Assembly (NCBI GenBank): GCA_004293675.1
Contig: READ01000038.1
Location: 1 to 41,847 of the forward strand
Direction of reading: 5' to 3'
Origin: Betaproteobacteria bacterium
GTDB lineage: Bacteria > Pseudomonadota > Gammaproteobacteria > Burkholderiales > Casimicrobiaceae
Length of the DNA: 41,847 bases
Part shown: positions 8,084 to 16,478 of the stretch, one piece after another
How the letters are laid out: every line of letters begins with the position of its first letter
How positions within the stretch are numbered: position 1 is the first letter of the stretch
Notes under the pieces: generated by a model
Told to the model about the DNA's origin: nothing
Databases searched by the model: none
What the model saw: only the letters and a program-made list of their open reading frames with translations
Program-made: the position numbers and the translations under genes

Positions 8084-9199
8084 CTAAATCGAGGCTACCT
8101 GCGTCGGCGAAATCGCTGCGGCAGCAGGCTCCGAGGTGACCGATGCCGCGGCAAATGCACGAACTCGATCCGTCAATTCGCCGATCAGGTTGTGTTTGGC
8201 TTCGATGTAGGCTCGCTCGATCGCCATTTGAAAGCCCAGTGCATTGGTGCCACCATGACTTTTCACCACGATGCCGCGCAACCCGAGTAGCGTCGCTCCG
8301 TTGTATCGAGCCGGATCAACACGGCGCTTAAACCGCTTCAGTACGGGGGACGCAACAAGTGCCAGCAACTTCGTCCACCACGTCGCTCGCAGCTCCTCAC
8401 GAAGCATCTGCACCATCAGTTTCACGGCGCCTTCTGAGGCTTTGAGCGCTATGTTTCCCACAAACCCATCGCACACCACCACATCGGCTTTGCCTTTGTA
8501 GATGTCGGTGCCTTCGACGTTGCCGATGAAATTGAGATCGGTGGCGCGAATGAGATCAGCGGCGGCCTTGACGAGCTCGTTGCCCTTCATGTCCTCTTCG
8601 CCGATATTTAACAGCGCAACGGTTGGGCGAGCCTTTTGGGTAAGTGCGGATGAGAGCGCCGAGCCCATAATCGCGAACTGTCGCAGCTGCTCGGCCGTGC
8701 ATTCGGCGTTGGCACCCAAATCGAGCATCACGGCACCGCCATCACCCGCAGCGCTATCGCCACTGTGCGTGGGCATAACCGATGCAATGGCGGGGCGATC
8801 AATGCCGGGCAAGGTCTTTAAAACAAAGCGCGCAGTGGCCATGAGCGCGCCCGTGTTGCCCGCGCTCACGCAAGCGTCTGCCGCGCCGTCTTTAACGGCA
8901 TTGAGCGACAGTCGCATTGACGATTGCTTTTTGTTTTTAAGTGCGAGCGCAGGAGACTCGTTCATCTCAACCCGCTCGGCGGCAACGATGTGGCGTGTAC
9001 GCACGGCCAAACCAGCGCGGATAAATTGAGCCGCGCGCGACAAAGACGACTCAAGACCGACGAGAACTAGCTCAGCGTCGGAATGTGTCGTCAAAAAAGC
9101 GGCCGCTGCCGGAAGCGATACGTCTGCACCGAGGTCACCGCCATCGATATCGATGGCGATTCGTACCGCCGCAGCGGCACTGTATCCGTGTTCGGTCAA
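8084..9199 (-). CDS. plsX: Phosphate acyltransferase PlsX
   Basis: PlsX converts acyl-ACP to acyl-phosphate, the first step of the PlsX/PlsY route to phosphatidic acid; it is a peripheral membrane protein. The 371-residue product shows the family N-terminus (IDIDGGDLGADV, usually A-M-GGD-x-GP), the SAGNTGALMA segment, DLGANAECT and the GFVGNIALKASEG region. The likely start is TTG at 9199, with GGAAG about 9 nt upstream; no ATG or GTG is available at a sensible position. It follows rpmF on the same strand with a hairpin in the 140-bp gap. This order (yceD-rpmF-plsX-fabH) is typical of proteobacteria and couples ribosomal protein and lipid gene expression. Confidence 0.95.
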   Translation of the reverse strand: MTEHGYSAAAAVRIAIDIDGGDLGADVSLPAAAAFLTTHSDAELVLVGLESSLSRAAQFIRAGLAVRTRHIVAAERVEMNESPALALKNKKQSSMRLSLNAVKDGAADACVSAGNTGALMATARFVLKTLPGIDRPAIASVMPTHSGDSAAGDGGAVMLDLGANAECTAEQLRQFAIMGSALSSALTQKARPTVALLNIGEEDMKGNELVKAAADLIRATDLNFIGNVEGTDIYKGKADVVVCDGFVGNIALKASEGAVKLMVQMLREELRATWWTKLLALVASPVLKRFKRRVDPARYNGATLLGLRGIVVKSHGGTNALGFQMAIERAYIEAKHNLIGELTDRVRAFAAASVTSEPAAAAISPTQVASI

Positions 9200-9291
9200 A
9201 GCTTAGCTTCCGAGGTGAGCAATAAGGGTGTACGCGCCGCATGATGCTGAGCGCGCAAGAGCATTGCGCGGCGTCCAGCGAGCGACGGAAA

Positions 9292-9330
9292 GGGTTTCTG
9301 CTGTCGGTCAAAACGACGGCAGAAAAACCC
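9292..9330 (-). terminator. Stem-loop between rpmF and plsX
   Basis: On the minus strand the arms GGGTTTTTCTGCCGTCG and CGACAGCAGAAACCC pair with a small bulge and are followed by TTTCC, just after the rpmF stop. It could be a partial terminator or an RNA-processing hairpin that lowers plsX relative to rpmF. The T tract is short. Confidence 0.5.
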
Positions 9331-9339
9331 TCAACAAAA

Positions 9340-9522
9340 CTACTCGGAGGCTTTGGTCTCGACCACTTTCTTGCCACGGTAGTAACCCGTTGGGCTGATG
9401 TGGTGACGACGATGTACTTCGCCGGTCGTTGGTTCGATGGCCAAATGCGGCGAGGTCAGAAAGTCGTGCGCACGGTGCATGCCGCGCTTCGAAGGGGATT
9501 TTTTGTTCTGTTGTACGGCCAT
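9340..9522 (-). CDS. rpmF: 50S ribosomal protein L32
   Basis: This encodes 60 residues beginning [20 protein letters not shown], the classic L32 N-terminus, followed by [21 protein letters not shown]32 is a small basic protein of the large ribosomal subunit. This copy lacks the CxxC pairs found in the zinc-binding form. The ATG at 9522 has a strong AGGAG site 7 nt upstream. It is 27 bp downstream of yceD and upstream of plsX on the same strand. Confidence 0.97.
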   Translation of the reverse strand: MAVQQNKKSPSKRGMHRAHDFLTSPHLAIEPTTGEVHRRHHISPTGYYRGKKVVETKASE

Positions 9523-9549
9523 GATGGGCTCCTAAATAATCAAAAGTAA

Positions 9550-10080
9550 CTAGTTAAATTCGTGAACTCGTGGTTTGCCGCTGGAGAGCAGCGCTTCACA
9601 GGTTTCGCATCGCGGCACATAGGGAACCGCAAGCAATAGTTCGTCTTCCACCAACTCTAGCGCCGAGGTCTTTTCTGTGGCCTCGATGCTCTCAAAAACT
9701 TCGTCTTCCCACCCCGCCAACTCCGCCGCGTCACGCGCCACAAAAATCGTGGACTGTGAATCAACCGGCATCGCGAACCGCTCAGCGCAGGATTGACAGG
9801 TCAATTCCAATGTCGCCGCCACGCTCACCGTAAAGCCCGAGCGATCCCGCGAACTGGCCACCAACGCTGCCACGCCCCCGCTTGCGCCTTCGACGCCTGT
9901 GCCGTCTTCGGTGCAGCGCGAAAGCTGCTCAACGCTCAGAGGTCCCGCGATCGAATAGCCACTGCGCGCAAACTGTCCCGCCGTTTGGCGAAACTTCCAA
10001 TCAGCCTCGCTCACGGATTTGACTTCGCCAGCAGGTAGCGTCGCGCTCGAATTAGGCTTTACAGACAATGAGTTAGCCAC
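9550..10080 (-). CDS. yceD: YceD/DUF177 family protein
   Basis: This 176-residue cytoplasmic protein belongs to the DUF177 family, encoded upstream of rpmF in most bacteria. Plant and bacterial members have been linked to 23S rRNA processing or accumulation. Two CxxC pairs are visible, TCQSCAER in the middle and RCETCEAL near the C-terminus, which could bind zinc. The acidic stretch between them (EDEVFESIEATEK) is typical. The start is GTG at 10080; the ribosome site is weak. It is divergent from maf, with a 126-bp shared upstream region, and forms an operon with rpmF. Confidence 0.9.
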   Translation of the reverse strand: MANSLSVKPNSSATLPAGEVKSVSEADWKFRQTAGQFARSGYSIAGPLSVEQLSRCTEDGTGVEGASGGVAALVASSRDRSGFTVSVAATLELTCQSCAERFAMPVDSQSTIFVARDAAELAGWEDEVFESIEATEKTSALELVEDELLLAVPYVPRCETCEALLSSGKPRVHEFN

Positions 10081-10206
10081 AGCAAGGAAAGCCCATTATT
10101 ATAGCCAGAAATCAGGACTTTTGGCAGCGCACGGCCCCAAAAGCAGTGACCTGAGCCCTCACACTAGCCGCAAATCGGGTCGTTAGCGGTGACTTAGCGC
10201 TTTTTT

Positions 10207-10788
10207 ATGACAAATTCACCCGTAAAGCTCGTACTGGGATCAACATCCCGATACCGCCGCGAGCTCCTTGAACGCCTTGGCGTACCGTTCGAAACAGCCA
10301 GCCCCAATGTGGAGGAAGTCCAGTGGCCCAACGAATCGCCACTAGCCCATTGTCGGCGATTAGCGCTCGAAAAGGCGCAGGCGGTAGCGGCGCAATTCCC
10401 GCAAGCCTGGGTCATCGGCTCGGATCAAGTGCTCGATCTTGACGGCGAAGCGCTCTCCAAACCCGGCGACTTTGATGCGGCATTGGCACAGCTCAAACGC
10501 TGCCAGGGCCGCACGCTCATCTGCTACACAGCGCTCGCGTTGGTCGCGCCCAACCGCTCGCCGATGATCGACGTTGTGCCCACCGAAATCAGCTATCGAT
10601 CCCTCTCCGACGCTGAGTTAATCGCCTACCTTGAGCGCGAAACGCCCTACGACGCAGCGGGCGCCGTCAAGGTCGAAACCGCCGGAATTGCGTTGCTCAC
10701 CGCTGTGAAAAGCGATGACCCAACGGCCATCATTGGCTTGCCACTGATTCGTTTGGTTGATTTCCTGCGCCAAGCGGGCGCACTGTGA
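10207..10788 (+). CDS. Maf-like nucleoside triphosphate pyrophosphatase (YceF type)
   Basis: This 193-residue Maf-family protein hydrolyses modified or non-canonical NTPs to NMPs; the YceF branch prefers 7-methyl-GTP. Visible motifs are GSTSRYRRELLERLG (about 11-25), the EKAQ helix, GSDQVLDLDGEALSKP and the C-terminal GLPLIRLVDFLR. In the order of motifs and near-match to YceF (GSDQV, GLPLI) it fits the m7GTP subgroup better than the dTTPase subgroup. It starts with ATG at 10207. The next gene, a methyltransferase, starts 7 nt after its stop, so the two are surely co-transcribed, apparently together with tRNA-Leu downstream. Confidence 0.9.
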   Translation: MTNSPVKLVLGSTSRYRRELLERLGVPFETASPNVEEVQWPNESPLAHCRRLALEKAQAVAAQFPQAWVIGSDQVLDLDGEALSKPGDFDAALAQLKRCQGRTLICYTALALVAPNRSPMIDVVPTEISYRSLSDAELIAYLERETPYDAAGAVKVETAGIALLTAVKSDDPTAIIGLPLIRLVDFLRQAGAL

Positions 10789-10795
10789 GCTGCGC

Positions 10796-11521
10796 GTGAG
10801 AGCTCGGCTCGTTCTCGTGCCCAACCTGCTCGGTGTGGCCACACCGAGCGATGTGCTACCGCGGCGCACGATTGAAGCTGCACAGCGTTTGCAGCACTTC
10901 GTTGTCGAAACGCCCAAAGTGGCCCGCGCGTTTCTTAAAACGCTCTCGCCCGAGCGGGTGATTGCCGACATCGCAATGGTTGCTTGCAACGAGTCGAACG
11001 CCGTATCGCAATGTTTAGCGTGGTTGTCCGCGGGCATTGACGTCGGCGTGATCTCTGACGCGGGTTGCCCTGGCATGGCCGATCCCGGCGCGCTTTTTGT
11101 GGCCGCGGCGCATCAAGCAAACGTTTCGGTCGTTCCGCTGGTCGGCCCCTCTTCGTTGCTACTGGGACTGATGGCCAGCGGTCTGAACGGTCAACACGTT
11201 ACGTTTCACGGCTACCTGCCCGCAAAACCCTTGGAGCGAGACACCGCGCTCAAAGCCCTTGATCGGGCGATCCACACGACAAACACGAAACTCAGCGCCA
11301 CACAAGCCTTCATCGAAACGCCGTACCGAAACGCTGCGATGCTCGCGGCCATTTTGCAAAACGTTGCATCTAAAACCGTTTTGTGTGTCGCGCAAAACCT
11401 AGCCAGTGACGGCGAGCGCATCGTCGCCAAACCCGTCGGCCAATGGTCAAAGCAAGACGCAGATTGGGTTGGCGAGAAATCCCCTACCCTGTTTCTTTTA
11501 GGACAATTTGCGACCCCGTAG
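10796..11521 (+). CDS. SAM-dependent methyltransferase, tetrapyrrole-methylase (RsmI-like) fold
   Basis: This 241-residue protein of the tetrapyrrole methylase superfamily is a relative of RsmI, which methylates C1402 of 16S rRNA. It shows VVETPKVARAFL, GVISDAGCPGMADPGA, the LVGPSSLLLGLMASG loop and ATQAFIETPYRN. It is shorter than RsmI (about 280 residues), and its ISDAGCPGMADPG differs from the usual ISDAGTPLISDPG, so I do not call it RsmI; the substrate is unknown. I chose the GTG at 10796 because it follows the maf stop by 7 nt and precedes the conserved RLVLVPNLLG strand. An upstream TTG frame overlaps maf and adds non-family residues. Confidence 0.85.
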   Translation: MRARLVLVPNLLGVATPSDVLPRRTIEAAQRLQHFVVETPKVARAFLKTLSPERVIADIAMVACNESNAVSQCLAWLSAGIDVGVISDAGCPGMADPGALFVAAAHQANVSVVPLVGPSSLLLGLMASGLNGQHVTFHGYLPAKPLERDTALKALDRAIHTTNTKLSATQAFIETPYRNAAMLAAILQNVASKTVLCVAQNLASDGERIVAKPVGQWSKQDADWVGEKSPTLFLLGQFATP

Positions 11522-11551
11522 AATGTCGGCTTGCAGTGCATTCACGCAACT

Positions 11552-11644
11552 GCCTGAGTGGTGAAATAGGTAGACACAGCGGACTTAAAATCCGCCGCTT
11601 CGTTAATAGCGGGCGTACCGGTTCGATTCCGGTCTCAGGCACCA
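11552..11644 (+). tRNA. tRNA-Leu (TAA)
   Basis: This 93-nt class II tRNA has acceptor GCCTGAG/CTCAGGC, discriminator A and an encoded CCA. The anticodon stem GCGGA/TCCGC encloses loop CTTAAAA, giving anticodon TAA. A long variable arm (CGCTTCGTTAATAGCG) and T loop GGTTCGATTCC complete it. It lies 30 bp after the methyltransferase gene. Confidence 0.97.
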
Positions 11645-11684
11645 ATCAAGTTAAAAAAGTCCAGTGGACTTTTTTAACTTGATT
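11644..11684 (+). terminator. Terminator with perfect 19-bp inverted repeat after tRNA-Leu
   Basis: Arms 11644-11662 and 11666-11684 are perfectly complementary (AATCAAGTTAAAAAAGTCC and its reverse complement) around a 3-nt loop. The stem begins at the final base of the encoded CCA. A run of six T lies in the right arm, so the structure could work as a terminator in either direction. Confidence 0.7.
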
Positions 11685-12052
11685 GGGTCAAAAGTAATCC
11701 AGCCACCTCGCCGGATCAATCCCTAAACGCTGACCCAACCCAGCGTTCCTCCATACCCAGTCGTTTGACACAACGCTCCGCGAGCGAAGCGAACACTTCA
11801 AATCGTGAGCGCGAATGCGCGAGCGAGCGACAGCATTTGTGCGCGAACTGCAATCTGGCCCAAACCACTAGCCGCCAAGATGTTCGACCGTAGACCGCCT
11901 CACAGATCGCCGCACTCGCCCGCAGTCCAGCGTCCGACGTCAGACGTACCCTGTCGTATCCTTTGGCTTTGCGACTCAGCGGCTGTCTTTGCAACATTGA
12001 GGCAGCACCAAAAGGCATATTCTTGGCGGCCACTTCCGCTAGAGATCGAACG
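11685..12052. other. Intergenic region between tRNA-Leu and the sugar dehydrogenase gene
   Basis: I see no supportable gene. A 115-codon minus-strand frame (11716-12063) is rich in Arg, Ala and Cys, has no domain, and overlaps the start of the dehydrogenase gene. The final 50 bp presumably contain the dehydrogenase promoter and leader. Confidence 0.5.
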
Positions 12053-13231
12053 ATGAAACTCAACTCTCTTTTGTCAAATTTAGTTTACGTCGCTGCGATG
12101 ACATTGGCGTTTGCGTCGCCAGTCTCCGCGCAGCGTACCGCGAAAAACGTGACCACTGAACCCAAGGCCGTTGTGTTCGCTCAAGGACTGGTCGCGCCGT
12201 GGGGGATGGCGGTGCTCCCAGACGGGCGAGTGCTGGTCACACAAAAATCTGGCGAAGTTCGCAGTGTCAGCGCGGATGGCAAAACACTGAGTGCTCCGCT
12301 CAGCGGCGTGCCCAATGTGGTCGATGCTGGACAGGGCGGTTTGTTGGGTCTGGCACTTGATCCCGATTTTGCGACGCAGCCATGGGTGTATCTGAGCTTT
12401 AGCGAAGCCGATCCAACCGGCGGGCTCCGCAGCGGAACCGCGGTATTTCGGGCGCGCTTGCAAGGCAATGCGCTCGTCGGCGGCGCGGTGATATTTCGAA
12501 TGAATGAGAAGGTCGCCTCGAACGGACATTTCGGCTCGCGCATCGTGTTTGCGCGCGATAAAACGATGTTTGTGACGCTCGGTGATCGCCAAGCCCGCGG
12601 TGAGCGCGGCAAGGCGCAGCAGCTTGATCGCCATCACGGCAAGGTCATTCGGATCAATCGAGACGGCTCAATCCCCGCCGACAATCCCTACGTCGTCAAA
12701 CCGGTCGCCGATGCCTTGCCCGAACTCTGGAGCTACGGCCATCGAAACCCGCAGGGCGCAGCCCTACACCCCACGACGGGCGAGCTGTGGGTAAGCGAGC
12801 ACGGCCCGCAGGGCGGCGATGAAATCAACATTGCGCGCGCTACTCGAAATTACGGTTGGCCCGAGATCAGCTGGGGTTGTGAATACGGCACCTCACCCAT
12901 CGAAAAATGCATTTGGGCAGGCGGGACAACACGCGCCGGCATGGAGCAACCCATCACCTACTGGCGGCCCGAATCGATCGCGCCCAGCGGCATGATTTTC
13001 TACACCGGTGACAAATTTCCGCAGTGGAAGGGATCGCTGTTTGTCGGCGCGTTATCGGGCAACGCGGGAGGTCGTCAGCTATGGCGGCTGACCCTAAAGG
13101 GCGACACAGTAGTGGCTCGCGAAGCGCTTTTCGCTAACTTAGGTGAGCGCATTCGTGACGTCGCCCAGAGCCCTGACGGTGACGTGTTGTTGTTATCCGA
13201 TAGCGGCAAAATTTTTCGCGTGCAACGCTAG
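12053..13231 (+). CDS. PQQ-dependent aldose sugar dehydrogenase, periplasmic
   Basis: This 392-residue exported enzyme belongs to the soluble glucose dehydrogenase/YliI family, a six-bladed propeller that oxidises aldoses with PQQ. A signal peptide ends near SPVSAQ. Family motifs follow: GLVAPWGMAVLPDGRVLVTQ, GQGGLLGLALDPDF, NGHFGSR (the His is the likely catalytic base), SYGHRNPQGAALHP, SEHGPQGGDEIN, NYGWPEISWG and PSGMIFYTGD. Calcium- and PQQ-binding residues are expected in these loops. I chose the ATG at 12053 because the signal peptide begins there; the upstream frame to 11963 is not signal-like. It stands alone, convergent with the next gene. No PQQ synthesis genes are in the window, so the cofactor must come from elsewhere. 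Confidence 0.9.
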   Translation: MKLNSLLSNLVYVAAMTLAFASPVSAQRTAKNVTTEPKAVVFAQGLVAPWGMAVLPDGRVLVTQKSGEVRSVSADGKTLSAPLSGVPNVVDAGQGGLLGLALDPDFATQPWVYLSFSEADPTGGLRSGTAVFRARLQGNALVGGAVIFRMNEKVASNGHFGSRIVFARDKTMFVTLGDRQARGERGKAQQLDRHHGKVIRINRDGSIPADNPYVVKPVADALPELWSYGHRNPQGAALHPTTGELWVSEHGPQGGDEINIARATRNYGWPEISWGCEYGTSPIEKCIWAGGTTRAGMEQPITYWRPESIAPSGMIFYTGDKFPQWKGSLFVGALSGNAGGRQLWRLTLKGDTVVAREALFANLGERIRDVAQSPDGDVLLLSDSGKIFRVQR

Positions 13232-13300
13232 GCATCACTAAGCGCAAACAGCGCGCCCTTGAGGAGCACGCTGCGTTAGCGGATTGTTTGCTGGCGACGA

Positions 13301-13894
13301 CTAAGGCTCAACACGCCCTGGCGTGCGACGGAGTTCACGAATCGGGGCGGGTAGCACCCTGCTCGCTTTGCGCCACACATATTGGTTGTTTGTGGTGTTC
13401 GACTCGCCCGCAACGCTCACGATACCGCAACTCCAGCGCGTCAAATCGGCGGTTGGGGGCTGCGCGGGTACTTGAAACGAGGCACCCGCAGCCAGTGCGG
13501 GTACGTTGTACGCAATGAGCGCTTCACCCGAGCCACCCCCCGCACGTTTCATGGCGTCTTCGAGCTGCTGGGTTGAACCATCGCACGACACCATGGTGGC
13601 AGCACTGGGCGCATTGCCGAGGTTGTGCAACATCACAGGGCGCGACAGCACGGATGCATCCATTTCGATCTTTTTAAATGCGAGGTCGGGACGAGCCAAT
13701 ACCGCTTGGGCGTTGGGCTGCACGGGCAGCGGCGCAGGACGCGCCCACAGCGGTAGCTCTTGACCGGCGTTGGGCGGATCGTTAATTGGGGACTCACCCT
13801 CGGCGGCGTGCGAGTGTGTGGCACACACGCCCACCGCGAGCGCTGCGGCCATCACAGTCAATAGGAATTTGGAAGTAGCCAATGTGTTTTTCAT
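13301..13894 (-). CDS. Exported protein, CARDB-like, unknown function
   Basis: This encodes 197 residues from the ATG at 13894, which has AAGG about 10 nt upstream; a longer frame to 13978 is less likely because the signal peptide (FLLTVMAAALAVGVCATHSHAA) begins here. The mature part has a Pro-rich segment (LWARPAPLPVQPNAQ), then a beta-rich region with KIEMDASVLSRPVML, SFQVPAQPP and ESNTTNNQYVW. The last motif matches the end of CARDB-type Ig-like domains found in cell-surface proteins. Two Cys (VSCDG and RWSCGI) may pair. The protein is basic at its C-terminus. It faces the sugar dehydrogenase gene tail to tail, 69 bp apart. No function can be given. Confidence 0.7.
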   Translation of the reverse strand: MKNTLATSKFLLTVMAAALAVGVCATHSHAAEGESPINDPPNAGQELPLWARPAPLPVQPNAQAVLARPDLAFKKIEMDASVLSRPVMLHNLGNAPSAATMVSCDGSTQQLEDAMKRAGGGSGEALIAYNVPALAAGASFQVPAQPPTADLTRWSCGIVSVAGESNTTNNQYVWRKASRVLPAPIRELRRTPGRVEP

Positions 13895-14066
13895 GTTAGT
13901 GCCTTGAAATGATTTCGGAGTGAACTGGCGCCATAGCGCGCTTACATCTTTGTCGAGAGTAGGAGTCTTACGGTTCAATGAGTTGCCTCATTGGTAGAGA
14001 CGTAGCGCCAAGACGAAGTAGGACAACAAGCCGCCCGAGAGGCGATTCAAGCGCCCTCGTCAAACG

Positions 14067-14978
14067 TCAAGCGGCAGGCGGAACGCTGACGATCCAGCCC
14101 TCGAAATCATCGGCTGTGAGGGGAATTCCACATCGCGCGTCACCGTTGATTTGGCGCATCGCGCCCCACGCCGCCTGAACGGCACACAGTATCGAGTCCA
14201 ACGTATCGCCCGAGCCATCAGCGACGCTCTCGGCAGCGAGCGCTGATGAGATCGTCACATTGATTCCCAAGCTATCTCGAGCGAAGGCCGCTAGCCGTTC
14301 AGCGATGATCTCGCGCGCTGCGATTCGAGCCGGGGTAGAGCCTTCCCGCCCGTCTTTTTTGTAACTTTGGGACGTGATTTTCCGCGCCAGAAAACCGGGA
14401 TAGGCTTCGAGCGCCACGCGTCCATCGGTGGCGTTGACCGAACACGGCACCACGCTCACTCCGGCGCGCGCCAAGCGCTGCGCTCCCTCAAAAAACATGA
14501 GGCCCACCGGCGGATTGACGAGCTTCATCGGTGAGGACGAGCCCGCCGCACGGTCGCCACGACGGGCGATGTACTTTTGCCCCACGGCGCGGGCTGTGCG
14601 GACTTCATCGAGCCGATCTTTGAACGTTTGTTTCCCGATACGTCCAACGTGTTCAACGAGCGCGCGCCAATCCAGCGGCCAGTCCAAGGTCAACACCAAC
14701 TCACGTGGCAATCCAAACGGAAAGTCAAAACCGCCGACCCATGGCCCGGGTTGGGCAAGCAATTGCTCAAACGCGTCAAACGATTCGATGCGCTCAACGC
14801 GGCTTACCGTTAGGGTTTGGTGGACGAGCTGACCGCGGGCAATCGTGATCGCCTTCCGACGGCTGGGCGCGGAGGTGAAATCAACGCCAAAGATCGGGCA
14901 GATAACGTGTGACACGGCGGGCAGCGTAGGCGTTGATGCTTGAGACATTGGTTGTAGCAGGATCATCCTTAGCCGCAT
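14067..14978 (-). CDS. DUF429 family protein (predicted RNase H-like fold)
   Basis: This 303-residue cytoplasmic protein begins, after about 28 residues, with IFGVDFTSAPSRRKAITIA. That strand with an acidic residue and a following Gly/Ser turn is characteristic of DUF429, predicted to adopt an RNase H-like nuclease fold. Further acidic motifs are GGFDFPFGLP, ALEAYPGF and GDTLDSILCAVQAAW, which together could place the metal-binding carboxylates. Activity is not established for the family. Starts at 14978, 14966 and 14948 are all possible; the last lies closest to the conserved strand. The gene stands alone with no clear operon partner. Confidence 0.75.
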   Translation of the reverse strand: MRLRMILLQPMSQASTPTLPAVSHVICPIFGVDFTSAPSRRKAITIARGQLVHQTLTVSRVERIESFDAFEQLLAQPGPWVGGFDFPFGLPRELVLTLDWPLDWRALVEHVGRIGKQTFKDRLDEVRTARAVGQKYIARRGDRAAGSSSPMKLVNPPVGLMFFEGAQRLARAGVSVVPCSVNATDGRVALEAYPGFLARKITSQSYKKDGREGSTPARIAAREIIAERLAAFARDSLGINVTISSALAAESVADGSGDTLDSILCAVQAAWGAMRQINGDARCGIPLTADDFEGWIVSVPPAA

Positions 14979-15070
14979 CGCCGCTCGCGCGACTCGCCCC
15001 GTTTGCAGCGCAAAAATGCAGACGGGCGCAGCGCTCTCGCGCGGCGCCCGTCACCGGCGATCAGAAGCTA

Positions 15071-15547
15071 CTACTTGGCCGCTGCTTCCCGCACCTTTTG
15101 CACGGCCGGTAGCAATAGCGTCGACTCGGTCGACGGCTTGGATGTGATGTCGGGTGCCTCACACTTCCACTGACCATTTTCGAATTTCGGGAGCTTCCCT
15201 TGGGTGCATTTCGGTTTCTGCGCCTGATTGGCCGTTGGATCCTTACCTGCTTGCTGTGTGATCGCGAGTTCTTTACAAACCCATCCACCGTTTTCCCACT
15301 GCGCCACCAAGCCCACACGGCAGCTCGGTTTTTGTGGCAAACCGGATGCCGTTGGATCGGCCGATTGCGCAGCGGTCAAACTGAGTGGACGGCACACCCA
15401 CTGACCATTCTCGACCTTGGCAATCTGCCCATTGGGGCACGTGGGTTTAGGGCCTGCAGGGTTTGCAGCGACGGCCGGGGTTGAGGCAAAGGCCGAAAAT
15501 GCAATGGCCGCGAACAGAAATTTTGAAGCTAGATACAGTTGTTTCAT
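15071..15547 (-). CDS. Exported protein with three Cys-pair ENGxW repeats
   Basis: This encodes 158 residues from the ATG at 15547, with GGAG upstream. The signal peptide runs to STPAVAA. The mature protein is almost entirely three tandem units of about 38 residues: PTCPNGQIAKVENGQWVCRP, PSCRVGLVAQWENGGWVCKE and PKCTQGKLPKFENGQWKCEA. They are joined by linkers rich in Ala, Asp, Pro and Thr (ADPTASGL, KDPTANQA). Each unit has two Cys about 15 apart, probably one disulfide per unit. The C-terminal tail is helical (LLPAVQKVREAAAK). I recognise no named family. The longer frame to 15829 is unlikely because the signal peptide starts at 15547. It lies downstream of smpB on the same strand, 377 bp away. 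Confidence 0.75.
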   Translation of the reverse strand: MKQLYLASKFLFAAIAFSAFASTPAVAANPAGPKPTCPNGQIAKVENGQWVCRPLSLTAAQSADPTASGLPQKPSCRVGLVAQWENGGWVCKELAITQQAGKDPTANQAQKPKCTQGKLPKFENGQWKCEAPDITSKPSTESTLLLPAVQKVREAAAK

Positions 15548-15924
15548 GATGGACTCCAGTAGACGTTGTTTCGATGATGTCGAAGTTGACGAGATTGGGT
15601 CGTGATCTAAAAACATCCGGTTCAGACAACCGCCGGACGACGCGACGAACGGGCAGTATATGCCGACGAAGCAGAACATTCTGAAAAAACACCAGCGCTG
15701 ACGATTTTTCGGTAAAAGACGTCCGGGCGCGCCAGGCGCTTCATTCACCGTTTTGGAGTGATAGCAATAAACAATTTGAATGGGCGCCCTATAAAATAGG
15801 GCTATTAGGGCAACCAATAGCGATATCACTAAGCAGCTATATCGATAGCAAGCCTACGTTTCTATTGGCAATTCACAATAAAGCGGTTGATTTAGACAAC
15901 GGGAAGTTCCCAGTCATCGCCGCA
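15548..15924. other. Intergenic region between smpB and the Cys-repeat gene
   Basis: There is no supported gene. It contains a 7-bp hairpin, GCCCTAT-AAA-ATAGGGC (15786-15802), in an AT-rich patch; this could be the smpB terminator or lie in the promoter of the Cys-repeat gene. Confidence 0.5.
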
Positions 15925-16386
15925 TCACTCGTCCCGCGCCCTAGACGCTTTTTTCATGGCGTTAGCGGCGTCGCGCTCACCCTCGCGCTGCTTGATCGAA
16001 TCGCGTTTGTCGTGATCTTTTTTGCCTTTGGCCAAACCGATGTCGAGCTTGACCATACCCTTGCTGTAGTGCAAGTTGATGGGCGTCAAGGTGTAGCCGC
16101 GCTCTTTGACTTTACCGATGAGTTTGTTGATTTCCTCACGATGCAGCAGGCAGCGGCGCGAGCGGGTTGGGTCCGGCGTGATGTGCGTTGACGCACTCGG
16201 TAGCGGAGAAATCGTCGCGCCCACCAAAAACACCTGTGAACGAATCACCCGAACGTAGGCCTCTTTGATGTGGGCGCGCCCGGCCCGGATGGCTTTGACC
16301 TCCCAGCCCTGCAATTCCAAACCCGCTTCATAACGATCTTCGATGAAGTAATCGAAAAAGGCTTTTTTATTGTCGACGATGCTCAT
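15925..16386 (-). CDS. smpB: SsrA-binding protein SmpB
   Basis: SmpB binds tmRNA and is required for rescue of stalled ribosomes by trans-translation. The 153-residue protein has the hallmark start [20 protein letters not shown], then [30 protein letters not shown] and a basic C-terminal tail ([16 protein letters not shown]) that folds in the decoding centre. The His/Lys pattern of the tail is normal. It starts with ATG at 16386. It is divergent from an exported-protein gene (91 bp apart) and near ratA-rnfH, a common proteobacterial neighbourhood. No ssrA gene is in the window. Confidence 0.97.
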   Translation of the reverse strand: MSIVDNKKAFFDYFIEDRYEAGLELQGWEVKAIRAGRAHIKEAYVRVIRSQVFLVGATISPLPSASTHITPDPTRSRRCLLHREEINKLIGKVKERGYTLTPINLHYSKGMVKLDIGLAKGKKDHDKRDSIKQREGERDAANAMKKASRARDE

Positions 16387-16478
16387 AGCTTCGGATTTTA
16401 GGTCGTCGATGTCGTTCGGCTCAGAGTGATTGCGTCTATCACGTCACAAGCCCATTAATTTCGAGATCGGAATCAGCC

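Noticed and set aside
10796-11521. Assignment as RsmI
   Set aside because: The fold matches, but the protein is shorter and the ISDAG motif differs from RsmI; a related methylase of unknown substrate is safer.
11716-12063. 115-codon minus-strand ORF between tRNA-Leu and the sugar dehydrogenase
   Set aside because: No domain, no ribosome site, composition rich in Arg and Cys, and overlap with a confident gene start.
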